Notes: generated by a model from the letters alone, not told the origin. A DNA stretch of 64,000 nt from Aspidapion aeneum (GCA_963576565.1 OY755039.1:136867869-136931868), one strand, 5' to 3'. Counted from the stretch's first letter, positions 1-10,621 are shown. Made by a program: numbers and translations.

Positions 1-392
1 AAACTCTAATTTTTGAAATCTACCCCCACCCTTTTATTTGGTTTGTATTCGGTGGAATTTGTTCATTTTTAAATGGGACCATCTCGACCCAAGAGCCAGC
101 CTAGGTACCAAATTTCATTAAAATCAGCCAAGCGGTTTTTGAGTTATGCGCGTTGGTCGTTACAGACAGACATACAGACATACAGACATACAGACATACA
201 GACAGACAGACAGACAGACAGACATATAGACAGACAGACAGACAGACAGACAGACGGCGCAACAAAAAAGTTTCAAAATCATCTGAAACGCAAAGATATA
301 TAAAAAATTTTGAAATCGGAGCAACTTTTTTTTTCGAAAAAATTAGGATCACCATAGCTCACACTACTATAGTATAGTATATGTGTGAGCTA
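1..392 (-). mobile_element. CAGA-array hairpin element, copy A1 (cut by window edge)
   Basis: This is the reverse-complement form of a repeat seen again at 393-1027, 5429-6190 and 34220-34881. It carries a CAGA microsatellite at about 163-254, a conserved flank whose plus-strand frame reads like AKRFLSYARWSLQTD, and a terminal hairpin at 355-392 with 10-bp arms (TAGCTCACAC / GTGTGAGCTA). The short frames that cross the array are microsatellite artefacts. The superfamily is not clear. Terminal hairpins plus internal tandem repeats would suit a Helitron- or Helentron-like non-autonomous element, but that is inference. Confidence 0.75.
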
Positions 393-768
393 AAAAAATA
401 AAAAACTAAAATGTATTTTGTTAAACTCCAGACTCAATTACCTTTCGTTTGATATCACACAAGCCATATTTTCACTTAAACTCTAATTTTTAAAATATAC
501 CCCCACCCTTTTTTTTAAATAAATTAAAATGTATTTTGTTTAACTACAGACTTAATTACCTTTCGTTTGATATCACACACGCCATATTTTCACATAAACT
601 CTAATTTTTGAAATCTACCCGCACTCTTTTATTTGGTTTGTGTTCGGTGGATTTTGTTCATTTTTAAATGGGACCATCTCGACCCAAGACCCAGCCTAGG
701 AACCAAATTTCATTAAAATCGGCCAAGCAGTTTTTGAGTTATGCGCGTTGGTCGTTACAGACAGACAT

Positions 769-823
<55 letters not shown>

Positions 824-824
824 T

Positions 825-886
<62 letters not shown>

Positions 887-1027
887 GGCGCAACAAAAAA
901 GTTTCAAAATCATCTGAAACGCAAAGATATATAAAAATTTTTGAAATCGGAGCAACTTTTTTTTTCTCGAAAAAATTTGGATCACCATAGCTCACACTAC
1001 TATAGTATAGTATATATGTGTGAGCTA
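393..1027 (-). mobile_element. CAGA-array hairpin element, copy A2
   Basis: A second full unit directly abuts copy A1, so the two share the hairpin at 355-392 as a junction. It holds degenerate units of about 115 bp (G-rich on the minus strand, 'gggtgggggtag' type), a CAGA array at about 758-886 and the closing hairpin at 988-1027. The tandem arrangement suggests head-to-tail insertion or local duplication. Confidence 0.75.
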
Positions 1028-1802
1028 AAACTTTTCGAAACTAGTAAAAACCTTTAATTTTAAAATGTATATTGGAGAACTTGGCTATACTTTTATCTCA
1101 ATTATTATATAGATTTCTCTTAGTTTCTGTCAGTCTGTCAAATCACAGCTCTCTAGCGTTTCTGGAAGTTGGTAATGTTACTTTTACATAACTTTACATG
1201 TATAGGGAAGGGGAGTTTATAATTTCGGGTTTTTTATTTTTTCCTATAGTTTTGTCATAGTTCCTATCAGTCTGCAAGGCATCTTTTTAGACTATATTGT
1301 GTATCCATTTGGATACGCAGTCCTTCAGATTGGATACCCAGTAACAGGAAATGGATACCTACTTTTGGGCCTTGGCCTTTTATAAAATATAATTAAAATA
1401 TGATACCTAAAATACAGGGTGTAATTTAAATGATGAACCAATCTTTAAGAGATGGTGCGGAAGGTCCAAAGCAGACAAAGAATTCAAATAACTTTTTGCC
1501 AAGTTATAGCATTTTTTAAGTTTGGAAAGTAGGGAAAAACGATAAATTTTAAAATATCAAATTGAACAACGTTGCTTTTTTCCAAGAAAATATAGATAGG
1601 TTAAGGATACAGTGTGGCCAAATAATCTTTGGAATACGTATAAATTTCTCAATTCTTTTAATAATTAATATTTTTTTGAGCTATTAAATTTACACAAAAG
1701 AAATTGAAATAGATTTTTGTACATGTCGAAAGGACCCTTAAAACAAATATAAAATAATAATATTAGCACTATATTTTAACGATTTTTGGTAATAATTTTA
1801 AG
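1028..1802. other. AT-rich stretch without recognised gene
   Basis: No convincing coding frame. A small set of repeated words around 1305-1370 (TATCCATTTGGATAC, GGATACCCAG, GGATACC) could form weak local hairpins. A phrase like 'acagggtgt' at about 1414 resembles the end of the ACAGGGTGT repeat family seen elsewhere, but the similarity is too short to call. Confidence 0.4.
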
Positions 1803-1942
1803 TCTATCTATCTATCTATCTATTTTGCTTTCTTCGATCCATCTTTGGACATAGGCCTCCCCCAATATCTTCCACTCTTCTCTGTCTGTCGCCCTGTTCA
1901 TCCATCTAGTCCCTGCATGTCTCTTCAAATCGTCCGCCCATC

Positions 1943-2597
1943 TCATTTGGGGTCTTCCCTACTTCTTTTATTTTGCCAAGGTCTCCAGTCTACAATGCAT
2001 TTGTTCCATCGATTGTCTTTCAGTTTGATATTATGACCAGCAAATTTCCATTTTAATTTTGCTACCTCTCCTCTGACATCCCTTACTTTTGTTTTATTTC
2101 TTATCCATTCATTCCTTTTTCTATCTGTTAGCTTTACATGTAACATTTGTCTTTCCATGGATCTTTGGGCTTTTGTTACCTTAACCATGTTTGGTTTTGT
2201 AAGCGTCCAGGTCTGGGATCCAGTGAGCACAGGAAGAATACATTGGTTATACACTTTCGTTTTAAGGTCCTGAGGATATTTTTTATTTTTTATTATGTAG
2301 CTTAATTTACCGAATGCTGCCCAGGCCAATCTTACTCGTCTCTTGATTTCAGCTGTTTGGTTTACTTTTTTTAGTTTAATAATTTGTCTCAGATATATAT
2401 TCATCTACTTGTTCTATTTTTTCTTGGTTTATTCTGGTGATATCTTCATCTGTGTTTGTTATGATTTTAGTTTTGGTGTTGTTCATACTCAAGCCTATAT
2501 TTTTAGCTGCTGTATCCAGTTCTCCCAGCATTTTTATAAGTTCCTCTTTCTTATCTGTTATTAAGGCAATATCGTCAGCATATCTTAGGTGGTTCAA
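1943..2597 (-). pseudogene. RTE-like reverse transcriptase, C-terminal part (two frames)
   Basis: The continuation of the copy at 2664-3968. The first segment (2597-2376) contains the catalytic YADD box (LRYADDIALITDKKEEL) and the following helix. After a frame change, 2404-1943 gives the thumb and C-terminal end, with words such as RRVRLAWAAFGKLSYI, NQCILPVLTGSQTW and WRPWQNKRSREDPK that are typical of the RTE-like LINE C-terminus. The frame break means no complete enzyme is made. Confidence 0.8.
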
Positions 2598-2663
2598 GTA
2601 TTGTCCGCTTACTTTGATGCCTATTCCTTCCCAGTCTAAGTTTTTAAAAACATCTTCTAGGGC

Positions 2664-3968
2664 CTAGTTAAATAGTTTAGGGGATATTGTGTCATCCTGT
2701 CTGACACCTTTTCTTATGAGAATTGGCTTGGTCCCTTCGTGGATTTTGATTGATGTTGTTGCTTCTCTATATATATTGGCTATTAAATCTGTGTATCTGT
2801 GATCTATTCGGCTATTAATTAAAGATGCTTTTACTGCCCAGTGCTCAATACTATCAAAAGCTTTTTCAAAGTCTATAAACGCATTATAGAGTAAAATGTT
2901 GTATTCGTTGGCTCGCTCTATTAGAATTTTCGTGGTTAGCAGGTGGTCAACTGTATTGAAACCCTTTCTGAAGCCTGCTTGTTCTTTTGATTGATATCCG
3001 TCAATTTTTGTTGTTAGTCTATCTTTTAATATTTTCGTGAAAAGCTTATAAATTACATTGGGGAGTGTTATAGGTCGATAGTTTTTTAGGTCTGCCCTAT
3101 CGCCTTTCTTGTGTAGAATAATGGTTACTGATTCTTTCCAGTTGTTTGGGATTATTTTTTCTTTTAGAATTTTATTGAGGAGAATATGGAGGTTATTAAC
3201 TACAGTTTTACCACCGTACTTTAGCATTTCTGCCGTTACTCCGTCTTTTCCAGGTGATTTGTTATTTTTCATTTTCTTTAATGCTCTCTTTATTTCCGTT
3301 TTGCTTATTTCGGGTTGTAATTCTGAGTTTATGTTCTTTATTTTTGTTTGGAGTTTCTTTATGGTTTCTCGCGATGGTTCCCTTTTTGTTTGGTATAATT
3401 TTGTATAGAATAGCTGTGTGATATTTATAATATAGACATGGGCGCACCCAGCTAGCTTAATATTCGACATCATGAGGCTTCGGGCCCCCCCCCCCCCAAG
3501 AGGCCTCGGCCCCCCCCAAGACATATTCCTGGGTGCGTCACTGATATAGATAATATATAGAGTCGGTCTTAGACATTTCATATTCCTGTTATTTTCTATA
3601 ACTCTTTCAACTTTTATTTCTTGGCTCTTTCTTTTATTTTCTTTTATCATTTTTCTTATAGTTTTATTTATTTCTGTGTATTCTATCGATATTTTCTTTC
3701 CTCCTTTCTCTAGGTTCCCCCTTTTTTCGATGAGTTTCTTTATCTCTTCTGATATAAAATTTTCTCTCTTTTCACCCTTTTGTGCCACATCTTTTCCGAC
3801 TTGGGTCATAGTTCTTATCAGCGTATCATTTATTTCATCTATATTTTCGTTTTCGCATCTTAAGTTTTGGGTTAGCTGTTCATTTATGGCTTTATTTTCT
3901 GTAAGTTTACTCATGTCAGGTTGTTTATTTTTATTGTTAATTTTCCTTTCTGACCATCCTGTGATCAC
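2664..3968 (-). pseudogene. RTE-like reverse transcriptase, N-terminal part
   Basis: A 434-codon open frame. It begins with a charged linker typical of RTE and related LINE proteins. From about residue 235 it enters the reverse transcriptase: KSPGKDG, NYRPITL, EQAGFRKG, and motif A with the catalytic aspartate (FIDFEKAFDSI). Motif B reads GVRQDDTISP, where RQGDxxSP is usual, so a conserved glycine appears to be lost. The frame ends at LFN and the rest of the enzyme continues in other frames at 1943-2597. Residues around 140-180 are not LINE protein but translated MITE sequence (3437-3543) that happens to leave the frame open. Truncation and the G-to-D change both suggest an inactive copy. Confidence 0.8.
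3437..3543. mobile_element. Short hAT-like MITE inside RTE copy
   Basis: A 107-bp insert with imperfect terminal inverted repeats (CATGGGCGCACCCAG at the left; CAGTGACGCACCCAG as the reverse complement of the right). It has a poly-C core like the 175-bp MITE at 10393-10567. The flanks share ATATAGA (3430-3436 and 3544-3550), close to an 8-bp hAT target duplication. The CAGTG(G/A)CG terminus is typical of hAT elements. Confidence 0.6.
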
Positions 3969-3985
3969 TGCCTGTTGTAAAGCTA

Positions 3986-5428
3986 TTTAGGACTGTTACA
4001 TTTCTAACAATGCTTTTTCAGTAGTCAGGCTGAGCCATGTCCACTTTCGTTGCGGTTTCTTCCTATAGAACTAATTAATTGCATACATGTGTCTTTCCTC
4101 TAGATAGTTCATTAAGGTTGTGCCCCTGTCATTCTTTTCGCCATATCCAAAATCCCCTATTTTGGATATTAATTTTGAGTATTTCTATTTATTTTCAAAT
4201 AATTTTACCATTTAATTTTTACCCTTATTGTCATGCATAATTTCAGAAAATGTCGATTTTCTGTTATGATTTTTAACAAAAAATAAAATAATAGCTGTTA
4301 AGGTTGGCACCCTTTATCTAAAAAACAAAGAAGTATAATGCAAAATATAATAAGAAAAAGTCCTTCTTTTGATCTTTTCTACCACCTATTAAAGTTTGCT
4401 ATTATTACATCCTGATATTATGTTAAATGTTTGTATGTTATGGTAAGAATTTTAAGATATTTGAAAGTATCAATTTGGTCTGAAAAAAACCATTTATAAA
4501 AGTGAGCGCTTTTCAAATATACCTGGTGGGCAAAAAAACCCGAAAAAATGTTTTTCGTTATAACTCTCCAACTATAACACCAATTTTACCAAAGCAAAGA
4601 GTACTTGACAGGGATTGATTGATCGAACATTATGTCGGAAATGTTGGATATTTTTTTGTTTGTAAGAAAACTCTATCTTTGTTAAGCACAACGAGATAGG
4701 AATCGTTAAAAACGATTTCGGTCCCTAAAAATGGATTTTTGCTTCAACTATATTGTTTTACAGGTTGTAACGATAGTCTTCTAAATCCTGTCTGTATTAA
4801 TTTCCTTATAAATAAATTTTTGCCGAACCGATTTTAATAAAATATAAAGTGGAACAGATTGATTGCTTTTAAAAGATCACTATTAAAATTTGCCGTCATT
4901 GTAAAATCCAAAATGGCGGTCATAAAAACTTTAATTTTTAAAAAGGCTATATTTTTTGAAAATTTTTTGATTTTTTTCGGAAAAGTTTTACAGATTATGC
5001 GATTGCCTTGCCATTTCTATGTGCATTCATTTCCACATAAATTCATTATTACTAAACTGACAATACTATAAGAAGCATCATGGTGAAATTCTCCGCCAAC
5101 TCTAAATATTGACCCTCCATAAAGGATAGTTGTTTCTTATGTTACGATAAATTTTTCGACCCTTTTTTGAATTTATTTATTAGATCTACCACTCACAACG
5201 AGGGACTAATCATAAAAAAATAAATCCTCGCAACATACAAAGAAGTGATCCTTTCAAGAAGGACAAATTTGACTTTTTTTCCAACATCTTGGATTTAAAA
5301 TTGTCGAAAAATTTCAATAGTTTTGTTCAAAGAGCAATACTTCTTTTTTATTATTGAAATCGGTTCAGTGAATTTATAAGTAAATTATTGCAGACAGAAG
5401 TTAAAGCAACAGTTGGAATAACAATTAT
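3986..5428. other. AT-rich stretch without recognised gene
   Basis: About 1.4 kb of unassigned sequence. The longest frame (4859-5071) has no recognisable domain and lies in low-complexity AT-rich DNA. No terminal repeats or tandem arrays were seen. Confidence 0.4.
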
Positions 5429-5598
5429 TAGCTCACACATATACTATACTATAGTAGTGTGAGCTATGGTGATCCTAATTTTTTCGAGAAAAAAAAAGTT
5501 GCTCCGATTTCAAAAATGTTTATATATCTTTGCGTTTCAGATGATTTTGAAACTTTTTTGTTGCGCCGTCTGTCTGTCTGTCTGTCGGTCTGTCTGTA

Positions 5599-5653
<55 letters not shown>

Positions 5654-6190
5654 ATGTCTGTAACGACCAAGGCGCATAACTCAAAAACCGCTTGGCCGAT
5701 TTTAATGAAATTTGGTACCTAGGCTGGGTCTTGGGTCGAGATGGTCCCATTTAAAAATGAACAAAATCCACCGAACAGAAACCAAATAAAAGGGTGGGGG
5801 TAGATGTCAAAAATTAGAGTTTATGTGAAAATATGGCGTGTGTGATATCAAACGAAAGGTAATTGAGTCTGCAGTTAAACAAAATACATTTTAACTTATT
5901 TAAAAAAAAAGGGTGGGGGTATATTTTAAAAATTAGAGTTTAAGTGAAAATATGGCGTGTGTGATATCAAACGAAAGGTAATTGAGTCCGGAGTTTAATA
6001 AAATACATTTTAGTTTTTTGTTTTTTTTAAAGGTGGGGGTAGATTTCAAAAATTTGAGTTTAAGTCAAAACATGGCTTGTGTGGTATCAAACAAAAGGTA
6101 ATTTAGTCTGGAGTTAAATAAAATATATTTCAGTTTTTAGTTATATTAGCTCACACGTACACTATAACTATAGTACCTAGTGTGACCTTA
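5429..6190 (+). mobile_element. CAGA-array hairpin element, copy B (complete)
   Basis: The best complete copy. It starts with a hairpin at 5429-5466 (TAGCTCACAC / GTGTGAGCTA), then a conserved lead of about 100 bp, a TCTG array at about 5568-5660, and a conserved block (GCATAACTCAAAAACCGCTT). Three diverged direct units of about 115 bp follow, each containing GTGTGATATCAAACGAAAGG. It ends with a second hairpin at 6147-6190. No protein-coding capacity. Confidence 0.8.
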
Positions 6191-6689
6191 GGGGCCCATA
6201 TATTGGCAGAGTATTATTTAAAGAACCACTAAACGGATTTTATAGATTTTATAGAATAAAATATTAATGAATTTATGAGGAAATGATACTTGATTAAGTA
6301 TCACGGAAAATATGTAATTTTTTGAGACGGTGAGTCTGTCGCATGAGCAAAGCGAGAGTTACACATTTTAGGGATGAAAAATTCCCTTTTTAATAACTGT
6401 GTATGAGTTCGATATTAACTTAAATTAATACTGGTAAATTAAATTTGCAAAGCGAATTATTGACAAAAGTAACTTTGTGAAGTAAATTTTATTAACACAA
6501 ATTTATGAACCAATAATAATTCTCCAAATTCTTGGTTTGAAACTTGTAGACAATGATTTTGTTTCCAATCCCCCAAATGTTATTGTACGATATCAATAGA
6601 AATACTGTTAAACATATTTTTATAAATAATTAAACACAAAATCTCGCCGCAGCGAAAATCAATGCTGCAACAGTTTTAAAAGTGTTGGA
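6191..6689. other. AT-rich stretch leading into palindrome array
   Basis: No gene seen. Words such as GCAAAGCGA and GCAAAGCGAATT begin to appear and lead into the array that follows, so this may be its diverged left edge. Confidence 0.4.
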
Positions 6690-6930
6690 TCTAAAAAATT
6701 TGCGAAGCAAATGTGTTAATGAACTAATTTGCGAAGCAAATTCTTCTCAACACAAATTTGCAAAGCAAATTTGTTAATAAACTAATTTGCAAAGCAAATT
6801 TTTCTCAACACAAATTTGCGAAGCAAATTTGTTAATAAACCAATTTGCGAAGCAAATTTTTTTCAACACAAATTTGCGAAGCAAATTTGTGATACGGATG
6901 TTTTCGCGTAGCGAAAATCATCCGTATGTT
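6690..6930. repeat. Tandem array of AATTTGCGAAGCAAATT palindromes plus terminal hairpin
   Basis: About four diverged units of roughly 56 bp, each holding two copies of an imperfect palindrome (AATTTGCGAAGCAAATT) separated by 'tgttaataaac' or 'tttctcaacac'. The array ends in a stronger hairpin at about 6891-6928, with arms ATACGGATG...TTTTCGC and GCGAAAA..CATCCGTAT. The repeated GCGAAGC is a known very stable mini-hairpin in single-stranded DNA. A structural role is inference. Confidence 0.7.
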
Positions 6931-7121
6931 TAAATATTTTGCCTTGATTCTTTTGCTTAAAAAATTGCCTAAATCGAATTTGTCGCCTTACTTTTTCGCG
7001 ACCCTAAAAGTTTATGACAGCTTTAGATTGTATGAAATCTTATTTACATTGTGTTAACAAAAAACAAAAAATAAGTGTACGGTACCTACTTTATTAAATA
7101 AAAAATCCTTTCAAAAAATGT

Positions 7122-7138
7122 CGCTCCCGGGTGGGCTC

Positions 7139-7175
<37 letters not shown>

Positions 7176-7194
7176 GCCATTGCGCCACGGAGGC
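7122..7194 (-). tRNA. tRNA-Asn (anticodon GTT)
   Basis: On the minus strand the sequence from 7194 to 7122 folds as a 73-nt class I tRNA with G as discriminator base. The anticodon stem and loop read TTCGGCTGTTAACCGAA, giving anticodon GTT (asparagine). The T arm is GGTGGTTCGAGCCCACC, which holds a good B box. The acceptor stem GCCTCCG / CGGGAGC has one C:A mismatch and one T:G wobble, and the D loop is slightly short, so the gene may be decaying. A run of six T follows within about 10 nt (7113-7118 on the plus strand), as expected for a Pol III terminator. Confidence 0.8.
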
Positions 7195-7850
7195 TTGTGA
7201 TAACAATTAAAAACAAAAGAGTCTTGTCAACATTTTCCAAAACAATATACACTTAATCGCCTTTAATTTCCCGATAAGGCTAAATCAAGTACAATTAAAA
7301 GAAATCAGCTTTACGTGGTACTTAAACGTAAACTATCTTACCTAGTTGTTGATATATATTTTTGTATTTATACATTACCTGATCTGCAAGTCGTCTCAAA
7401 TATCTCCTATGTAAGGTCTAGGACAACTCGGCGCGGCTAACTGGGCGTAGGGCCAACTTGCCGCGTAAATGTTTTAGCGATAAAATATGCAGATGAAAAA
7501 CACAGAATCTCAGTATTTAATAAATCTCCTTAAACTTAGTATTACCAGTTCAGAATTGGATATTCCCAATATTTGCATTAATTATCGTAAATTTGTCGAA
7601 ATTTATCGTGAACAAAAATCGCGCCACTCCTAAAAAGGGGTTGTAATGCTAAGATAAGCATCGACTTAGCATTACCACTTAAGAACTGGATTTTCGCAAT
7701 AGGGTGTTTGACAGTAGTAAAAAATAAATATATATTTATTTTTAGATATCTCTTTAGGTCTTGGGAATGCTAAAAACAAACTTTTTTGTTTAATTTTTTA
7801 TCAAATTCATAGTTCTTTTAATTAAATAAATTCATTGAATTCAAACAATT
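7195..7850. other. Stretch without recognised gene
   Basis: No coding frame or clear repeat boundary. Around 7540-7700 the words 'ttagtattacca' / 'ttagcattacca' with 'agaactggat' occur twice, about 130 bp apart, hinting at an old short duplication. Confidence 0.35.
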
Positions 7851-8039
7851 AGCCACGTGATTCAAAACAGGCGGTCTACCAATCAGCTGCGAGTGACGTC
7901 ACAAAACAGTAAATGCCTCGAACGAACTTATTTTCTGTGTTATTTTCTTATGGATGGTAATGTTTGCTTTGGTTTAGAGTGCAAATTATCGTCCTAAATT
8001 AGATTTTATTTCGTGTTTTGCTTATAATAAACATTTTCA
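7851..8039 (+). promoter_or_regulatory. Candidate promoter with CRE-like site
   Basis: Upstream of the ATG at 8040 there is a less AT-rich patch with CACGTGA (E-box type, about 7853), CCAATCAGCTG (CCAAT-like, about 7878) and TGACGTCAC (full cAMP-response-element palindrome, about 7894). The cluster resembles a TATA-less Pol II promoter. Inference from motif clustering only. Confidence 0.45.
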
Positions 8040-8167
8040 ATGGAAAACGGATTCTCCAAAGCCGATAGCTACAACTGGCCAATGCTGAATTCCTTTATGG
8101 TGGCAGGCTTCTTTGCCAACCACAGTGATTTTTGTACTGCGGAATTTAGAAACGTTAAAATGTTAAT
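8040..8167 (+). CDS. First coding exon of an uncharacterised multicopy insect protein
   Basis: ATG at 8040 opens 42 codons plus two bases, then AAT|GTAAGT gives a good splice donor. The peptide begins MENGFSKADSYNWPMLNSFM and continues through a hydrophobic VAGFFANHSDFCTAEFRNVKML. From memory this resembles the N-terminus of a family of repeated insect proteins of unknown function, some with SWIM-type or YqaJ-like regions. No downstream exon was found on the plus strand in this window, so this may be a stranded exon or a pseudogene fragment. A promoter-like patch lies just upstream, and a minus-strand THAP exon points towards it from 8863. Confidence 0.5.
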
Positions 8168-8662
8168 GTAAGTATTCGATGAGTTGTTTTGTATATAACT
8201 GAAAGTTTTTTTTACGATATTCTTCGCCTACTTTTACTCATTTAGATTTTGAGGTTAGGTTATATGTTTTGCTTTTTTGTTTAATATGCCACTTACAATA
8301 AATTCAATTAAATACCCAATAATTATTATTTTATGCATTAAGAAACGATCAAAAATTACTTTTTTAAAACAAAAATTTTCTAAATACATTTTGTTTGAAA
8401 GAATTCTTATGACCCTTCATAAAAAATATGCACTGCCTAATCTTGCATATGCACTGCTCAGTCCTACATTTAGAGGTACTCCCTAGTCCTGCCTAATAAC
8501 TGCCTAGCACCGCCTAAAAATTTGTACACTTTTCTGCCTATTATAGTTGTTCACCCCTTGTAATAAATATAACCTCAAAAATTTCATCGTCATTTACGAA
8601 ATAGTTATATATATTATAGAAAACGTGAGAAAAATTAATAGAAACAATTTAGTTATACTCAC
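8168..8662. other. Intron-like AT-rich gap between two converging first exons
   Basis: Both exons splice into this interval. It has a run of CTGCCTA-like words (about 8430-8540: 'actgcctaatc', 'ctgcctaataactgcctagcaccgcctaa') that look like a degenerate short tandem repeat. No further exon recognised. Confidence 0.4.
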
Positions 8663-8863
8663 ATCAAAGTGATCTTCACAAATGTAAAGTGAAGATGTAT
8701 TATTGTATATGTGTAGTATTGTATTGACCCTTGGGTCTTTTCGAGCAAGTTCTAGCCACTTTTTCCGTTCATTTACTGCTGTAGGCACATGAGTAAATAG
8801 TTTTTCAGGTGTTTTTATGCTAGTATTCGAACACGGAGGCACTACACACCACTTATAGGACAT
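8663..8863 (-). CDS. THAP-type zinc-finger protein, first exon
   Basis: ATG at 8863 on the minus strand opens 67 codons in phase, ending GAT|GTGAGT, a good donor. The peptide is a nearly complete THAP domain. The zinc ligands C6 and C11 (WCVVPPCSN), the conserved F/HVP and W36, and the last ligands C62 and H65 (YICEDHFD) fit the C2CH pattern C-x4-C...C-x2-H. THAP domains bind DNA and occur both in host transcription factors and in P-element-like transposases. The rest of the protein is not visible. A GACGTC site lies about 90 bp upstream. It could be a host gene or a member of a repeated, transposon-linked family. Confidence 0.7.
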
Positions 8864-8963
8864 TTTTTTACATAAAAAACAGTAAAAACACAGACCAAAA
8901 ACAAATAAACACTTGAATGCCGTGTATCTGTCCGCGAGTTTACTGCGCTGTGACGTCTTTGCA
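8864..8963 (-). promoter_or_regulatory. Candidate promoter of the THAP exon with CRE-like site
   Basis: Upstream of the THAP start, the plus strand reads GCGCTGTGACGTCTTTGC (about 8947-8964), so a GACGTCAC-type site faces the minus-strand exon. The same half-palindrome stands upstream of the plus-strand exon at 8040. Motif-based inference. Confidence 0.35.
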
Positions 8964-9504
8964 ACGCCATGCTAGAAATGAGCGTTTTAGCGACAAATTC
9001 AAATCGGAAATTAGAGAACTTGATTTTAAATGTAGTCATGATAATGATACTATTTTAATAATTTTGAGTAGCAAATTAGGGATATATGTATCATTCTACT
9101 CTTTTCTAAAATTTGTCAAATACACTATTGATGCAATAATTGTCATAAATTTGTCGTTATAAGAGAAAAAAATTGTCGCGTCGCCTGTTTTCCCGGAAAC
9201 GGGCTATAAATGTTTTAAGAGATCCATCATAATTATATGATATTGGTACATGCACATTTAAATAAAAATAAACATAAAAATAAAACTTTGTTATTCTTAA
9301 TGTGCACTAAACTTACCATAGTTTTTAGTATAGCGACTTTTTAATTTATTTTATTTTGTTTTATGTTATTTTATTTTATTTTACGAGTATGTTGTGTACG
9401 TTACTATTTGGTTTTATGCCTAACTGACTATTTATTAGGTATATAAGATGGTATTTTATTTAATACCCTGTTTTCTTACAAATTTTTTTTATTATTGTTA
9501 TTTA
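8964..9504. other. AT-rich stretch without recognised gene
   Basis: No supported gene. It contains a TTTTATTTTATTTTA run at about 9345-9385 and otherwise unassigned AT-rich sequence. Confidence 0.35.
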
Positions 9505-9790
9505 TTAGAGAATTATTGAAATAAAGCCAGGCTATAATAGTGTCAGGTACAATTTTGACACCTTCACATTGTAATATCAGCTGTGATCTTTCAACACACA
9601 ACCTTTGTTTACTATATGAACCGGAATAAATAGTGCCTTCTTTTATTAATTGAAAAAAAACGACGAAAGTTTTAAATTCGACTTTGGTATGTCAATTTTG
9701 ACGGAATAACTGTCAGTTTTCAATGTGAATGTGTCAAAATAGTGCCTGGCATAATTATCGCCTGGCTGTATTTCAGTAATTCTCTATTAA
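9505..9790. mobile_element. MITE with about 65-bp inverted ends
   Basis: The ends are inverted copies: TTAGAGAATTATTGAAAT then AAAGCCAGGC at the left, and TTAATAGAGAATTACTGAAAT then ACAGCCAGGC as the reverse complement of the right. The similarity continues inward to 'tttgacac(c/a)ttcacattg' on both sides. The centre is about 150 bp without coding capacity. Flanking TTA suggests a 3-bp target duplication, which would fit a Harbinger-type element, but this is not certain. Confidence 0.7.
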
Positions 9791-10392
9791 GAACACTCTT
9801 GGATTAATAAAATCATACAATTTGGATTTAATAATTTTTTATATTGCTTTTTTTAAACTGTTTAAATTTGTAAGTTGCTTTGCAATGGTTTTTTTGTAAA
9901 AATTTGGACAATAAAGTTTTTATAAATTGTTTCGCGCTCCTAGGAAGTCGATTTTTAGAAATCTTGCCTCAATTAATAAATGCGGGTGTTGGTTGGAAAG
10001 TAAGTTGGGTCGAAAAAAAAATTTTGAAATTGATTTTGTCATAGTTTAAAAAATATGTAAAATCCGCCAAGAAAATAAATGATTTTTTTGTTTTCCTAAA
10101 AAATAATAAATTTGGCCGCGTCCCCCCCCCCCCTAAATATTTCAAAATTTCAAATTTAAAGTAAGGGGCTGTAATAGTTATAAAATGTATCTTATGTGTC
10201 TAAGGAACAAGAACACTAAAAAAATCACAATTATTATAATATTTGACCGCGCCCCTGAGCACTTTCCCCTAAATACGTATACAGTTTTTCGCTTGGAAAA
10301 GAAGTGATATAATATAATCATTATTAATGGATATAAAAAATTTATTCATCGCTTTTTCAACCCAGAACTAACCGCGTGGAGGTAACTGTATA
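9791..10392. other. AT-rich stretch without recognised gene
   Basis: No coding signal. Two copies of a loose unit with a C-rich run (about 10118-10135) and 'ccgcgcccc' words are present. Nothing further could be assigned. Confidence 0.35.
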
Positions 10393-10567
10393 CAGTGGCG
10401 TGTACAAGGGGGGGCCTGTGGCCCCCCCCCCCGAACATTTTTTTAGATATTTTCCACATATTTCATGAATACCATCATAAAATAGCATAAAATACGGCGT
10501 CATGAGGTCTCGGGCCCCCCCGAAACTGCCTCGGCCCCCCGAAACTTTTTTTCTATATACGCCACTG
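10393..10567. mobile_element. hAT-like MITE, 175 bp, with 8-bp target duplication
   Basis: Ends CAGTGGCGT and ACGCCACTG are perfect inverted repeats. The flanks are ACTGTATA (10385-10392) and ACCGTATA (10568-10575), an 8-bp target duplication with one mismatch, as expected for hAT insertion. The interior is rich in G and C runs, like the related insert at 3437-3543. Confidence 0.8.
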
Positions 10568-10621
10568 ACCGTATATCGAGTCACACCCCCACCTCCTCCC
10601 TTCTTCCATGCCCTGCATACT

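Larger units (their letters stand above)
1803..3985 (-). mobile_element. RTE-like non-LTR retrotransposon, 5'-truncated
   Basis: Minus-strand LINE. Its 3' end is the TCTA tetranucleotide tail at 1803-1823, and its 3' coding end matches the second copy at 10622-11640. Reading from 3968 downwards it holds the linker and reverse transcriptase in broken frames. The endonuclease domain expected upstream is missing, so the copy is 5'-truncated near 3985. A small hAT-like MITE sits inside it at 3437-3543. The copy is a fossil. Confidence 0.85.

Noticed and set aside
73..995. Overlapping frames of repeated QTDRQTDRQ or SVCLSVCLS
   Set aside because: They translate a CAGA/TCTG microsatellite in all frames and recur at every copy of the element; not proteins.
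3109..3990. Plus-strand frames opposite the RTE copy
   Set aside because: Antisense shadows of the RT frame.
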